From Ailanthus altissimus (taxonomy: Eukaryota; Streptophyta; Magnoliopsida; Sapindales; Simaroubaceae): 64,000 nucleotides of DNA. The notes under the pieces are model-generated. The model saw nothing but the letters and a program-made list of their open reading frames with translations. It searched no databases and was not told the origin of the DNA. How positions within the stretch are numbered: position 1 is the first letter of the stretch; each line of letters opens with the position of its first letter. Below are positions 25,601-37,014 of this stretch, in pieces. The position numbers and the translations under genes are program-made. The stretch is from positions 27,076,501 to 27,140,500 of the forward strand of contig OX327695.1 of the NCBI GenBank assembly GCA_946807835.1, in the 5' to 3' direction.

Positions 25601-27847
25601 AATTGATTGTAAGGACTTCCCTCAATTTAATCAAATTAAATTTGATTCTTTCAATAATCTCAATTTCTGTTCTCACTGTCAATATGGCAAAGCACATAAA
25701 TGAAATTATAATGTTTCAACATCTAAAACTCATAAACCTTTAAAATTAATTCACACTGATCTATGGGGACCAGCCACCATAAAATCAATTTAGGGCTACA
25801 ATTACTACATAAGTTTCCTAGATGACTACACCATATATACTTGGGTTTATCCCCTGAATGCCAAGTCAGATACACACACTGCTTTTATGTAATTCAAAGC
25901 TTTAGGTGAAAAATAATTTGAACTGCAAATTAAAAGTGTCCAAACTGACTAGGTTGGTGAATTTATACCATTTTTTAAGTATCTTGAACAACAAGGTATT
26001 ATATTTAGGCATTCTTGCACACACACTCATCATCAGAATGGTAAAATTGAAAGGAAGCATAGACATCTTATAGAGACAGCACTAACATTACTGTCACAGG
26101 TTGGCACACCATTATGTTTTTTGTGGGAAGCCATTGTTTTAGCCACCCATCTTATAAATCGATTACCAACACTAGTCCTTGATAAATTATCACCATTTCA
26201 GAAGCTATTCAACATAAATCCAAATTATACTTTTCTAAAACCATTTGATTGTACATGCTATCTATTCCTAAGACCTTATAACAATATAAAATTATAATTT
26301 AACACAAGTAAATGTATTTTCATTGGATATAATCAAAGTCATAAGGGATATATATGTCTTAGTGAATCTGGAAAAAATATACATTGCTCGAAATGTTATT
26401 GTTTATGAGGAAGAGTTTCCTTTTATACTTGATCCCAACTTTGGCAATAAATCAACATCTAGATTCACCCATGATGTTATAAGTTCTTGTCAAACACTTT
26501 TTTTCTGAACTTATGCACCTATAGAATGAGATCTATTACAAAGCCACTTTGGTACAAATCCAGAAACAACATCCTAATCAGTAAAACTAGGTCATCGTTC
26601 TGTTTCCTCACATCCAGAATCAAGTCATCATGAGTTGCCTTCTCCATTTAACACCTTTCCACTAGATGAACCAGATCACTCATCATCTCAAATATCATAA
26701 TCTAAAACTATTCAACCCATATCAAATACTTACACTACGAATTCTCACCCATAATACCAATCTTTCTTAGCACTTACAATTCTCATGATCACTCGAGCTA
26801 AAGTAGCTATCTTCAAACCTAAGGTTTTTCTAAACACACCTCATAAAGCCAACTCTGTCACTCATAAAATTCCTTCTACTATTGCCAAAGCACTCAAATG
26901 ACAAGTGGTTAGAGGCTATGCAAGTAGAATATAGCGCTCTTATGATCATTAATACTTGGGACTTAGTTTAATTCTCTGTAAATCAAAAACTTATTGGCAA
27001 GAAATGGGTTTATAAAGTTAAATATCAACCTAATGGTGTTGTTGAAAGATACAAAGCTCGATTAGTTGCTAAGGGCTTTCATCAAGTTGCTAGAATATAC
27101 TACTTTGAAACATATAATCCAATGGCTAAAACACCTACAGTGAGAGTGATTCTAAGTTTAACAGTAATGAAAGCATGGAAAGTAAGGGAAATAGATGTCA
27201 ATAAGGCCTTTCTAAATGGAGACTTACAGGAAGATGTTTTCATGCAACAACCAGAGGGATTTTTGAATTCTAATAAGCCTCTACATGTATGCAAGTTGAA
27301 CATAGCTCTGTCTAGGCTAAAATAGGCACCTAGATCCTGGTTTGAGAAACTTAAAGTAGCTTGCCTTAGTTGGGAATTTACAAATGCTAGATCAGATCCC
27401 ACATTATTGTTAGATCCAGCTGTGAATCAAAATAATTCTTGGAAGTAATTTGATATCTTGGTCATCAAAAAATCAAACTATTGTTGCTAGATTCAGCTGT
27501 GAATCTGAATATAGAGCCTTTGCTTATGCCATAGTTGAAATCTCCTAGTTAATGTCTCTGTTATCAGAAATGCAGATTTGCTTAAATTCAACACCATTTT
27601 TTCTTTCTGACAATACAAGTACAATTGCATTAACAACAAATCCCATTCATCATTGAAGAACTAAACATGTGAAAATTGACATACATTTCATTTGAGATAA
27701 AGTTTCAAATAAAGAAATTGTCATTGAGCATATACCTACTGAAGAGCAAATTGCTGAGATATTTACCAAACCTCTCATTGGCAATAAATTTTACTACTTG
27801 AAGAACAAGCTTAAAGTTCATTCTTTCCATTCCAGCTTCAAGAGGAA
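22655..27847 (+). pseudogene. Second copia lineage, plus-strand gag-pol remnant
   Basis: ATG at 22685 opens a gag with NNFTTLKLDRRNYLIWKSQI, a copia gag start. It is interrupted by a putative solo LTR (22902-24262) and resumes at 24268. A Gly/Arg-rich tail (RGRGRGRSFRGRF at about 24837) precedes a decayed zinc knuckle (CQIYGK). Integrase pieces lie at 25740-26220 (HTDLWGPA, LDDYT, HQNGKIERKHR). Reverse transcriptase lies at 26900-27410 (KWVYKVKY, KARLVAKGFHQ, DVNKAFLNGDL) and RNase H at about 27440-27700. Stops and frameshifts are abundant. The 5' LTR is absent; a polypurine-like AAGAGGAA at about 27840 leads to a possible 3' LTR start. Confidence 0.82.
22902..24262. mobile_element. Putative solo LTR inside the copia gag
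   Basis: Comparison with the homologous gag at 55.47 kb shows an extra 1.36 kb here. It starts TGATAG and ends ATCAATCA, with imperfect flanking repeats AGTAT (22897-22901) and AATAT (24263-24267). A TATA-like CTATAAATAG lies near 23275, followed by AAACCCTAATT and a purine-rich leader, as in an LTR promoter on the plus strand. The small reading frame at 23284 is the transcribed leader, not a gene. The family is not identified. Confidence 0.7.
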
Positions 27848-28606
27848 TGTTAAAGATAAGTCTCTGGATCAACACATATCTTTGGGTCAGTACATAACAT
27901 TATTTGGCGGCTTTATGACTTAACAAACAATGTGATAAGACTTATCATATTACGTTGCAGGAAATATTTTAAAACTTTTTATATTTATTTTAATTTAGCA
28001 ACAAGAGAGAATAAGAAAAATACCTCACTCATGAAATTTTCACGAATGTTTTCTATCAACACCAATAAATCTTCCACACTGTATTTCCTACCAATTGACT
28101 ACTCGTGTGGGCAAGTTGATAAGTTGCAGAAGATCTAAATTTGTGTTATTAATTTTTTCTCTCTAAAATAAATTTAGCCTAAAAGAAGCATTAATGAAGA
28201 ATACGTAAAAGTGGTTCTAAAATCCCTTTTTAAAGTATAAGAATCCTTATGTTATCTAAACTCTTAATCCTAATAGGATTAGAATAAAATAATATCTTTA
28301 TATTATTTTAATTTAGATAGTTAAAAGGATAAATATAATATCTAATATTATTTTTAATTAAATAATTTAGATAATTCATAATTATTTAATTAAATTAAAT
28401 TATTTATTTATTTAATTCTATAACTGTTATGAATTAGGCTAGTAATCGATTAAGCCCAATAAATTTAATCAAATTAAACATGAGCCAATCAAATTAATTA
28501 ATTGATCATAATAAGTTTAATCAAATTAAAATTGGGTCGATTAATATTTTAGATCCAACAATTAATTCAATAGTATTATGTACAATATGCAAATGGACTA
28601 CAATTA
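27848..28606. repeat. Copia 3' LTR start and AT-rich LTR-like remnant
   Basis: TGTTAAAG at 27848 follows a purine tract and is the likely 3' LTR start of the preceding copia. From about 27990 the sequence looks like an unrelated LTR on the minus strand (CTTATACTTTAAAAAGGG near 28230, read in reverse). No gene is visible. Confidence 0.4.
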
Positions 28607-28611
28607 TATAC

Positions 28612-29302
28612 TGTGAGAATATTGATTGAAAATCAGCGGGATATGATTTGGAGAGCAAGCCAAGCGCGTAAGGTATACGAGGATCGAAGATGGACGCCAA
28701 AAGGGGCGAAAGACGAAGGTGCGGTGCCCAGGCATGGATGTTGTGGCAACCAAGTGCTAGGCGTCGTGGCAACTAGAACCTGAACGTCGCAGTGCCAGCT
28801 GACCAGCGCCACGATGCCCAGGCAAACACACTAGTGTCGCAGCGCTGAGAGCGATTATAGGTTTACCATTTTGTTGTGACTTGTTTCATCTGTCACTTGC
28901 TTCAGGACTCCCTAATATGACTCCCACACATTTAGAGTAAACCTAGAATTTCCTAAAACCTATATGAAGGCTCTTTATTGGCTTGTAAACAGGATTTTAG
29001 TGATAGCTTGGGAAATCTTTGTGATTAAGCATACTCTGTGATTCTTTGTAAGAGAAAATTCATAGATTACGAGAATGTGTGTTTCTTTGTGAGTATTTCT
29101 TGAAAAATGCGTACTTTGTGAGTGTCTTGTGATTCAATAATAAAAGTGAGTGATCTTAATCTGCCATGGATATAGACAAGTTACCGAACCACGTAAATTT
29201 ATGTGTGTTCTTCTTCTACCTTTCGCTTTTTAATTTCTTAATTACTTGTTCTGCACTATTTGCTTAGGTGATATTGCTTGTTTGTGTGCTTCCGCTTCAA
29301 CA
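28612..29302 (+). repeat. 5' LTR of TNT1-like copia
   Basis: 691 bp. It contains a cluster of GC-rich palindromic motifs (about 28710-28860) and a leader with AGAGAAAATTCATAG. Confidence 0.92.
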
Positions 29303-29306
29303 AACA

Positions 29307-30080
29307 TGTATCAAAACTTTGTTCTAAGTAGACATGGCCATACCCAATATAAGGTTGAGAAATGTAACAAGACAAATGACTTCAATATGTGGAAGATGAA
29401 GGTAAAGGCGGTGTTGGTAAGTCAACGGTTAGGCTCAATATTAGAGGAGACTACAACTCCATCTAGTGAAGAAGAGAATATGCCATTGTCATCTAAACCC
29501 AAAGTAGAAAGAATGGTCATTCAAGAAAGAGCTCACAGCACAATCATTCTATTGTTGAGCGATAAATTATTGAGGAAAGTAGCAGGTGAGACGATGGTGA
29601 TTGGTCTTTGGAAGAAGCTTTACTCCTTTTATATGCGAAAATCATTGGCCAACAGATTACATATAAAGAAGAAGTTGTATTAGTTGTCCATGTCAGAAGG
29701 GATGTCGATGAAAGATCATATAGACGCCTTTAATAAGATCATCCTTGATCTTGAGTCTATCAACATCAAGATAGAAAATGAAGATAGAGCAATTATCTTG
29801 CTGAGTTCACTCCCCAAGAATTATGAGAGCTTTGTTGATACGCTAATCTACGGCAGAGAAAGTTTAACGATGAGCGATGTGAAATCATCATTAAACTCAA
29901 AATTATTAGAGAAGCAAATCGAGGGCAATACAGAAAGTCTATCTATAAGGAAAATCCCCTCATATAGAGATTGAAGGAAAAATAACTCAAGGTCGAAATT
30001 CAAGACTCTTAGGAAGTGCTATTGCTGCAAGAAAGAGAGGTACTTTATAAAGGATTGTCCAGAGAAGAATGCACAAGACA
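29307..30080 (+). pseudogene. copia gag, broken
   Basis: ATG at 29307 starts a TNT1-type gag (NDFNMWKMKVKAVLV; then KLYSFYMRKSLANRL). A TAG at 29681-29683 interrupts it, and the same frame continues with SMKDHIDAFNKIILDLESI and LLSSLPKNYESFVDTL. A zinc knuckle lies at about 30018-30059 (CYCCKKERYFIKDC), in which the usual His is replaced by Phe or Ile, so it is probably non-functional. Confidence 0.87.
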
Positions 30081-33000
30081 AGAAGAAAGCGGATGTTGCG
30101 CTAGCCTTTGATGATAACTATGACAGTGCAAAGACACTCATCACTACTGATAGTAAGAATGCTAAACAATGGGTTATTGATTCTGGTTGTACTTTTCACA
30201 TGTGGACACATAAGTCTTGGTTTATAAATTTTCACCTATTAGTGGAGATAAGGTATTAATGGGTAATGATGTTGCATGTCAGATGATGAGAATTGGTAGT
30301 GTTAAACTTAGGCTGCATGATGGATGAATGAGAGAGTTGACAGATGTTAGGTATGTTCCTGACCTCATGAGAAACTTGATTTCACTAGAGACTTTTAACC
30401 ATAATAGGTGTTCCATCAGGATCAACGGAGGGGTTTTGAGAATGTTGAAAGGTTCCATGGTAGTAATGAGATGAGAGAAGCATAAATGAGGTTATGTGCT
30501 TAAAGGTGAAGTTGTGAGTGGTTCTGCATTATTCTCTGTAAACAATGAGAGTATGCAAATCAAGTTATGGCATCTTAGACTTGCACACCTAGGCGAGAGA
30601 AACCTAAATGAGTTATTTAGTCAAAAGGCATTTTGTGAAGATAAGTTCCAACCCTTTGAGTTTTGTAAGCATTGTGTGCTTAGGAAAGTACATAGGGTGA
30701 GGTTTAGTACCGACGAGCACTAGACTAAAGGTACTCTTGACTACATACACTCAAATCGTTGAGTACCAACTCAGACAGCTACTCGTTGTGGTGCCAGGTA
30801 TTTTCTTAGTTTAATTGATGACTATTCAAGGAAGCTGTGGGTCTATGTATTAAAGAGCATGGATCAAACATTTAATGTGTTTAAAACTTAGAAGGCTATT
30901 ATTGAAAATCAGACTGGCAAAAGGGTGAAAAGTTTGAGAATTAATAATGGCCTCAAGTTTTGCAATAATGAGTTTGATGGGTTTTGTGCTAAGTATGGGA
31001 TTGCAGGGCACAGAACGATGAAATCAACACCATAGAAGAATGGTGTAGCTGAGAGATGAATAGGACCCTACTTGAAAGGGTTAGATGCATACTTACCAAT
31101 ACAAAGATGTTTAAGGCATTTTGAGGAGAAGCTGCAGTGACTGTAGCTTATTTGATTAATAGAAATCCCTCCTCATCAATTAACTTCAAAACGCCAAAAG
31201 ATAAATGGTCTGGCAATCCTTCTAAGTATGACTACCTCAGAATATTTGGTTACTCTGCCTTTGTACATGTTAAGGAGGGGAAATTGGAATCTAGAGCCAT
31301 CAAAAGGGTATTCATAGGATACCCTAAAGGCGTTAAAGGATACAAGGTGTGGTGTAAAGACTTGACACCACCAAGGAGTATCATAAGCCGTGATATGGTG
31401 TTCGATAAGACGACCATGCTGAAAGTCTCTCAAGAAGATGAGAAAGAAGAACCTGTGCCCAAAAAAGACTCAGCACCCGAGTCAATAGAAGTTAAAGTAG
31501 AACCTGAGGATAGATCTGATATACCGCATATTAGCATTTCAACAAGGAGATCCTTGAAGAAGAACCAAGAACATCGGCGAGTTCCTCTAAGTCCACCCAA
31601 AGAAAGACTAGGACTCATGAGATAGAACTTGAAGAGTATCAGCTAGCTAAAGACAGGCTAAGAAGAACAATTAACCCACCAATCAGGTATGCACAAGTAT
31701 ATTTAGTTGCTCATACTTTTTAATTTTGCTTACACTCTTGAGTATGATGAGCCTAGGACATATAGTGAGGCTATGAAGAGTGAAAACAAGAAAGAATGGC
31801 AGCAGGTTATGGAAAAAGAGATTAGTTATGTTAGAAAAGTTCTGTTAGGAAGAACAATACTTAGAAGTTAATTGAGAGACCTCAAAGAAACCAATTGGGT
31901 GCAAGTGGGTGTATAATGTAAAAGAGGGGATACCGGGGATAGAGCTTACGAGATTCAAGGCTACGTTAGTTGCACAAGATTTTACTCAGAGAGAAGGAGT
32001 TTACTTTCATGAGATTTTCTCTCTAGTCGTCAAGCACACATCCATTAGAATTTTGTTAGCCATATGTGCAAATCTTGATTTACATTTAGAGCAGATGGAT
32101 GTAAAGACAGCTTTCTGCATTGAGAGCTTGAAGAGACGATATACATGGCACAACCGCAAGGGTTCAAGAAGCTCGGAAAAGAAGATCATGCTTGCTTGCT
32201 GAAGAAGTCATTCTATGGGTTACAACAATCACCTAGACAGTGGTATAGGAGATTTGATGAATTTATGATGGCTTATGACTTTAGTAGGAGCAAATATGAC
32301 GGATATGTGTACTTCAAAAATATAAGTTATGGGGTGATGTATTTGCTTCTATACGTCGATAATATGTTGATCGCATGTCAGACTTTCAGCAGTATAGTCG
32401 CTGACATTCGAAAATGAGAAACTGCAGATGAGTAAAGTACCATATGCAAGCGCTGTAGGGAGCAGCATATATGTAATGGTTTGCACAAGACCAGACATAG
32501 CACGGACTGTGAGTATGGTGAGTAGATACATGGCAAATTCGGGTAAGGATCACTAGCTTGCAGTGAAGTGAATTTTGAGATATCTCAAGGAGACGTCAAA
32601 TCACGGGTTGATGTATAAGAGGGATGAGGACAATAGTGAAATGGTAAGAGGGTACGTAGATTCAAATTATACAGGTGATCTAGAAAAGAGAAGATCGTTG
32701 ACGGATTACGTATTCATAGTGTTTGGGTGTAGTGTATATTGGAGATTAGTTTTACAACATGTGGTTGCATTATCTACCATAGAGGTAGAGTACATAGCTA
32801 TTGATGAAGCTATTAAAGAGGCCGTGTGATTGAAAGGCATATGTGCGGAGGTATTGGCTAGTGAAGATGCGAACACCGATGTATATTGTGACAGCCAGAG
32901 TACCATACATCTAAGCAAGCATTAAGTGTTCCACGAGAGGTCGAAACACATTGATGTGGGGCTCTATTACATTTAAGAGAATGTCCAAAGTGGTGAAGTT

Positions 33001-33170
33001 AATCTAACAAAGATAGTGTCATCTAAAAACCTTACTAACATGTTGACTAAGTCACTGCCCTCAGTTAAGTTCATTCTATGCAAGGACTTAACCGGAGTTA
33101 TTACTTTGTGAGGGTGATCGAAGATGTGGAGATGAGAGATCGAGTTACTTTGTGGATAATTTTGAATCAA
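30081..33170 (+). pseudogene. copia protease, integrase, reverse transcriptase and RNase H, broken
   Basis: The protease motif WVIDSGCTFHM lies at about 30170. The pre-integrase segment (LWHLRLAHLGERNL, then FCKHC) lies at 30560-30680, and the integrase core at about 30800-31060 (LIDDYSRKLWVYVL, NNGLKF, NGVAER). RT spans about 31900-32400 (FKATLVAQDFTQREG, MDVKTAF, SFYGLQQSPRQWYRRFD). Its active site reads YVDN at about 32352 instead of YVDD, which would abolish catalysis. RNase H lies at about 32620-32900 (YVDSNYTGDLEKRRSLTDYVF, with ALSTIEVEYIA). Many stops and frame changes are present. Confidence 0.87.
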
Positions 33171-33180
33171 AGAGGGGATT

Positions 33181-33823
33181 TGTGAGAATATTGATTGAAA
33201 ATCATCGGGATATGATTTGGAGAACAAGCCAAGCACGTAGGGTATGCGAGGATCGAAGCCGAACACGAAAGGATGTGAAAGACGAACGTGTGGCGACCAG
33301 GTGCTGGGCACCGCAGCACCCAGAACAAAACCTGGGCGCTGCGGGGCCAGGTAACCAGCACTACGGCAGTAAGCGCGATGACAAGCTTCCTATTTTGTTG
33401 CGACTTTTTTCGTCTCCCATTTAATTCATAACTCCCTAATGCGACTCCCACACGTTTAGGGTAAACTTAAAACATTTTAAAACTTATATAAAAGCTCTCT
33501 ATTGTCTTGAAAACATTATCTTAATGATAGCTTGGAAAATCTTTGTGATTAAGTATACTTTGTGATTTTTTGTAAGAGAAAATTTATAGATTACGAGAGA
33601 ATATTTTTTTGTGAATATTTCTTGTAAACGGTGTACTTTGTGAGTGCCTTGTGATTCAATAATAAGAGTGAATAATCTTGATCTGCCGCAAATATAGGCA
33701 AGTTGCCGAATTATATAAATTTTTGTGTATTCTTCTTCTACTTTTCTCTTTTTAATTCTTTATTATTTATTTTGCACTATTTATTTAAGTGATATTGCTT
33801 ATTTGTGTACTTCCACTTCAACA
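33181..33823 (+). repeat. 3' LTR of TNT1-like copia
   Basis: 643 bp, ending CAACA at 33823. It is about 48 bp shorter than the 5' LTR and moderately diverged. It carries its own set of GC-rich palindromic motifs at about 33290-33375. Confidence 0.92.
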
Positions 33824-33828
33824 TATAC

Positions 33829-34061
33829 TAGTAAAATAAAATTTATCTTCATCCACACTAAAAATACATTTAAATTATTACGATTAAACTTAATTTTCTC
33901 ATATATCATTATTATATATTACATTTAAAATTATATACAATAATCAAAAATAATTATGATATTTAAATAAAAATAATTATAATTATAAAAATAATATTAC
34001 ATAAATTATTTTTAGTAGTATTTAAATATAAATAATCGTATTCTTTTAACGCACACTTCCC
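33829..34061. other. AT-rich spacer
   Basis: Low-complexity sequence between the TNT1-like element and the distal promoter of dehydrin 1. No gene or clear repeat border is visible. Confidence 0.4.
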
Positions 34062-34067
34062 ACCGAC
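34062..34067 (+). promoter_or_regulatory. DRE/CRT-like element of dehydrin 1
   Basis: ACCGAC matches the core bound by DREB/CBF drought and cold regulators (R-CCGAC). It lies about 270 bp upstream of the presumed transcription start. This part is not in the duplicated segment, so dehydrin 2 lacks it. Function is inferred from motif and context. Confidence 0.5.
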
Positions 34068-34101
34068 GTAATATATATTGTTTGAACTAATAAAGAATGA
34101 G

Positions 34102-34108
34102 ACGTGTG
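34102..34108 (+). promoter_or_regulatory. Distal ABRE-like element of dehydrin 1
   Basis: ACGTGTG has the ACGT core recognised by ABF/AREB bZIP factors in ABA response. It lies just outside the duplicated segment and is absent upstream of dehydrin 2. Confidence 0.5.
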
Positions 34109-34241
34109 AATTTGATTTGAATGGTAAATCTCATCACACCTGTATATAATGACTGCCACTATGTAATGTTGACATTAAGTGAAAAAGTTAAAAGCACTTT
34201 TGACAAAGTGCTATCCTATCTTGTTTTTTTATCTATCTGAA

Positions 34242-34248
34242 ACGTGGC
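34242..34248 (+). promoter_or_regulatory. Proximal ABRE of dehydrin 1
   Basis: ACGTGGC is a canonical ABA-responsive element, about 55 bp upstream of the TATA box. It is conserved in dehydrin 2 (57634-57640). Close by are CAGCTG (an E-box) and an RY-like CATGCAC, also conserved in both copies. Confidence 0.65.
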
Positions 34249-34302
34249 ACCTGTAAAAACTAGCAGCTGGTGCCATGCACGTTAATGATCTTCGATTCTC
34301 CA

Positions 34303-34310
34303 TATATATA
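34303..34310 (+). promoter_or_regulatory. TATA box of dehydrin 1
   Basis: TATATATA, about 140 bp before the start codon, with the expected transcription start near 34335 and a 5' UTR of roughly 115 bp. Confidence 0.7.
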
Positions 34311-34449
34311 AGCTTGAACCCGCTTAAGGTTCAAGCATTACATTGTCATAGACTAGCATAACATTAAGCAAAAGTCATAAGTTGGAAATTGCGGTTTCTG
34401 ATCTGCATAAAATCGTTATTGTTACTTGCTTGTCTCTTTACCTTTGAAG

Positions 34450-35336
34450 ATGGCACATTTTCAGAATCAGGACGGTGCAGTTCCAAAACCACACGGATAT
34501 GATGATCCAGATCGCCGCACAGACGAGTATGGCAACCCAGTTCATCACACTGGCACCACCGGTGGCCCTGCAACGGGAGGATTCTGTTCCACGACTGCGA
34601 CTGGCGTGCTGGGTCACGATGGCGCACCAACAGCTGGCACCGGCATAGGTGGAGGTTGCCATGAACTAGGCCATCGTGGCCTGCATCGTTCCGGAAGCTC
34701 TAACTCTAGCTCTGTAAGTTTCATTCTCATTTATATATGATATCTCCCCATTGGAAGCTCTCTCTTTTGAACTTCTGTATTTTATCTTTCAATAATGATT
34801 TTGTAATTGTTAACATGCAGTCCGAGGATGATGGGCAAGGTGGAAGGAGGAAGAAGGGTTTGAAAGAGAAGATAAAGGAGAAGGTGCCAGGCGCAGGGCA
34901 CAAAGACGACAAAACTCAAACTAATGCAACCCCCACTCCCGTTGGTTATGGTGTAACTGGGGATGGGCAGTACCAGCAGCGGCAGCCCCTCGAGAAGAAA
35001 GGAATGGTGGACAAGATAAAGGAGAAGGTGCCAGGCGTAGGGCACAAAGACGACAAAACTCAAACTAATGCAACCCCCACTCCCGTTGGTTATGGTGTAA
35101 CTGGGGAGGGCCAGCACCAGCAGCGGCAGCCCCTCGAGAAGAAAGGAATGGTGGACAAGATAAAGGAGAAGGTGCCAGGCGTAGGGCACAAAGACGACAA
35201 AACTCAAACTAATGCAACCCCCACTCCCGTTGGTTATGGTGTAACTGGGGAGGGGCAGTACCAGCAGCAGCAGCCCCACGAGAAGAAAGGAATGGTGGAC
35301 AAGATCAAAGAGAAGCTTCCTGGACACCATAACTAG
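34450..35336 (+). CDS. Dehydrin 1, Y-S-K4 type (LEA group 2), two exons
   Basis: Exon 1 is 34450-34713, the intron 34714-34820 (GTAAG...TGCAG, phase 0) and exon 2 34821-35336; the product has 259 residues. ATG 34450 is chosen because MAHFQNQDG fits the family start, although an in-frame ATG exists 24 bases upstream. One Y-segment (TDEYGNP, residues 24-30) is followed by a Gly/Thr-rich spacer, a serine tract (SSNSSSSEDD, about 83-92) split by the intron as is usual for dehydrins, and four K-segments (99-112, 147-160, 195-208, 243-256; the last reads [14 protein letters not shown]). K-segments fold into amphipathic helices on membranes and protect cells during drying and cold. Modules are exact 48-residue repeats. 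Cys46 and Cys70 are odd, since dehydrins normally lack cysteine. Confidence 0.95.
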
Positions 35337-35346
35337 GTGTCTCAGT

Positions 35347-35403
35347 AATAAAGTAAGCCGAAAATTTTCTTGTTTCGTTGTTACTAGCAACTGATGTAAT
35401 AAA
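35347..35403 (+). terminator. Polyadenylation signals of dehydrin 1
   Basis: Two AATAAA hexamers, at 35347-35352 and 35398-35403, within 70 bp of the stop codon. Both are conserved after dehydrin 2. Confidence 0.6.
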
Positions 35404-36245
35404 CAGTACAGAATAAGCCTTTGTACTCTCTGGTTGTTTCTCTTTGTGCATTTTACTATCTTCGGGTTGTATTTTGTTATGTATCTTGAGCACTATTGAG
35501 TACGTCGGTTCGTTGTTTTAATAATATTGCAAACTTTGTGATATATTCTTAATCTTTGAATATTAAATTGCGTTTTACTTCAGAGTAAAAAGTGTAGATT
35601 CCACAATAATCTCCTAGTTCTTGGACATTTTCATGATTTCAGAGCCTTCAAAATTGTATATACCATATGTCAAAGCCATTGCAAAATGGTTCTGCCCGTA
35701 AATCCGGAGGCCTGCATTCATACTCTTTAATTTGCGCTGTAAGGAAGAGAATTGGGTTCCCAACTCGCACCATGAGATATTTATACTCAATTCATTGGAA
35801 GAAAACTCTTCCATCAATTGAGAAAAAAGAGAATTTGTAGTGTTTTGGCGGCTGAGAAATATGAAGGAAAGCAGAGGAAAATGAAAAACTGAAGACTGGA
35901 TTTTATCATTAAAGACCGACGATGAATACAATGAAATTACAAGATAACAAAGGTTCCACACTGCGCAGCAGCAAAAACTGACTTTTTTGCCTTAGCATGA
36001 CATTTCTATGCACTGCAATCAAAGTCAAAGCACAAGGTATGACCAAGTATCCCAGATGCCATGCCTTGATTCTTCAAATTAAGAAATTTGTCGTACTCGT
36101 ACCTGGTACTGTTAAAAGTTTTCAGTCAATATTTGGAAATGAGTCCAGAAGGCATAAAATAATAAAGGATTTATATTCTAAAGCAACAAAATATTGGAGT
36201 AAGAAAAGCAATACGAGAGTCAATGAGCAAAATTTAGTAGTTTAC
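35404..36245. repeat. Duplicated downstream flank of dehydrin 1
   Basis: Closely similar to 58508-59400. It probably includes an intron of the glycosyltransferase relic that follows. The minus-strand reading frame at 35614-35961 shows no family resemblance and is not called as a gene. Confidence 0.6.
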
Positions 36246-36465
36246 CTCAAACGCTCTCGAGTCCTATTCTTCCAGCAACCAAAGGATGGTGCTTGACGTA
36301 ATCCAATTTGAAGTAATGCCCTCGCATTCCATGGATCCACCACAATACCTTTGGTAAAACACGAGGAACATCTTCCTTGAGAACAGCATCCAGCCATTTC
36401 CCAGCAACCACAGCGTTCAAGACTATTAAATCTGCTTTAACATCTTGACCTTTTGCAGAAACCAC
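36246..36465 (-). pseudogene. Glycosyltransferase (GT4-like) exon relic, copy 1
   Basis: A splice acceptor (GTTAG before 36465) opens an exon encoding VVSAKGQ, then KWLDAVLKEDVPRVLPKVLW and GHYFKLDYVKHHPLVAG. This is the N-terminal domain of the same family as the pseudogene at 14903-15912. After LVAG an internal deletion of about 35 bp jumps to NRTRERL in another frame, just before a GT donor at 36245. Compared with copy 2 it also lacks several residues after KGQ. No other exons lie nearby, so it cannot be a working gene. It travels with the dehydrin as part of the duplication. Confidence 0.82.
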
Positions 36466-37014
36466 CTAACAAAGTGTGCAAATCCATAAATAGAAGCTAG
36501 GCAAATAATTTTTAATCTCATGAACAGCAGACCGTGTGCTCATTCCATCATATATGAGCCCAAATCTAATGATTATTATTTTTAAATTTTATATATACAT
36601 AAACTAACGAGCTCAGTGACCATTGCTTTATACTATTGCAAGGTGGTGTAAAACGTGTGTTTCAAGCTTCTCGCTATGCAATAGTAACTATGCAACTATC
36701 AGGTGCTTGTTCTTCCAAAAAGTAGAGATCAGATCGGAGAATATTTTCTTTCACTTCCTATTTAGCCCATGTATTTTGTCGTTATCATTAAGCTTTAAGA
36801 ACAAAATGATAACCAAGATTCATAACCGTAGTTGAATAGCCAAATTAACAACCAAAAAATTGTAAATTTATTCTCAATTAGGAGACTCGGAGCAAATTTA
36901 GCCAAATTTGATTTCTAGTAAGCCTAACAATATGTTGGTTTTGGATCTATCCACTTGATCTTCATAAGAGTGATATAGTGGTATGAATGGTAAAGAGACC
37001 ATTAAAAAGCCCAT
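36466..37014. repeat. Duplicated flank shared with 1-314 and 59635-60194
   Basis: Non-coding. Its second half is present three times in the window and always ends at the same truncated copia LTR. No exon was recognised. Confidence 0.65.

Larger units (their letters stand above)
28612..33823 (+). mobile_element. Complete but dead TNT1-like Ty1/copia element
   Basis: Both LTRs are present (28612-29302 and 33181-33823), each starting TGTGAGAATATTG and ending TTCAACA. The element is flanked by a perfect 5-bp duplication TATAC (28607-28611 and 33824-33828). A degenerate primer binding site (TGTATCAAAAC) follows the 5' LTR, and AAAGAGGGGATT precedes the 3' LTR. Internal domains run gag, protease, integrase, RT, RNase H in copia order. 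The well-preserved borders make it one of the younger insertions here, though its coding region has many stops. Confidence 0.93.

Noticed and set aside
34441..34449. Upstream in-frame ATG at 34426 as the dehydrin 1 start
   Set aside because: The eight extra residues (MLVSLPLK) are hydrophobic and unlike dehydrin N-termini; MAHFQNQDG at 34450 fits the family.
34782..35390. Long antisense reading frame of 202 codons across dehydrin exon 2
   Set aside because: It mirrors the 144-bp modules of the sense gene, has a repetitive Leu/Val-rich product and no plausible family; it is a shadow frame.
35614..35961. Minus-strand reading frame of 115 codons next to dehydrin 1
   Set aside because: Broken in the duplicate at 58.7-59.1 kb by indels and without recognisable domains; more likely intron or flank sequence.
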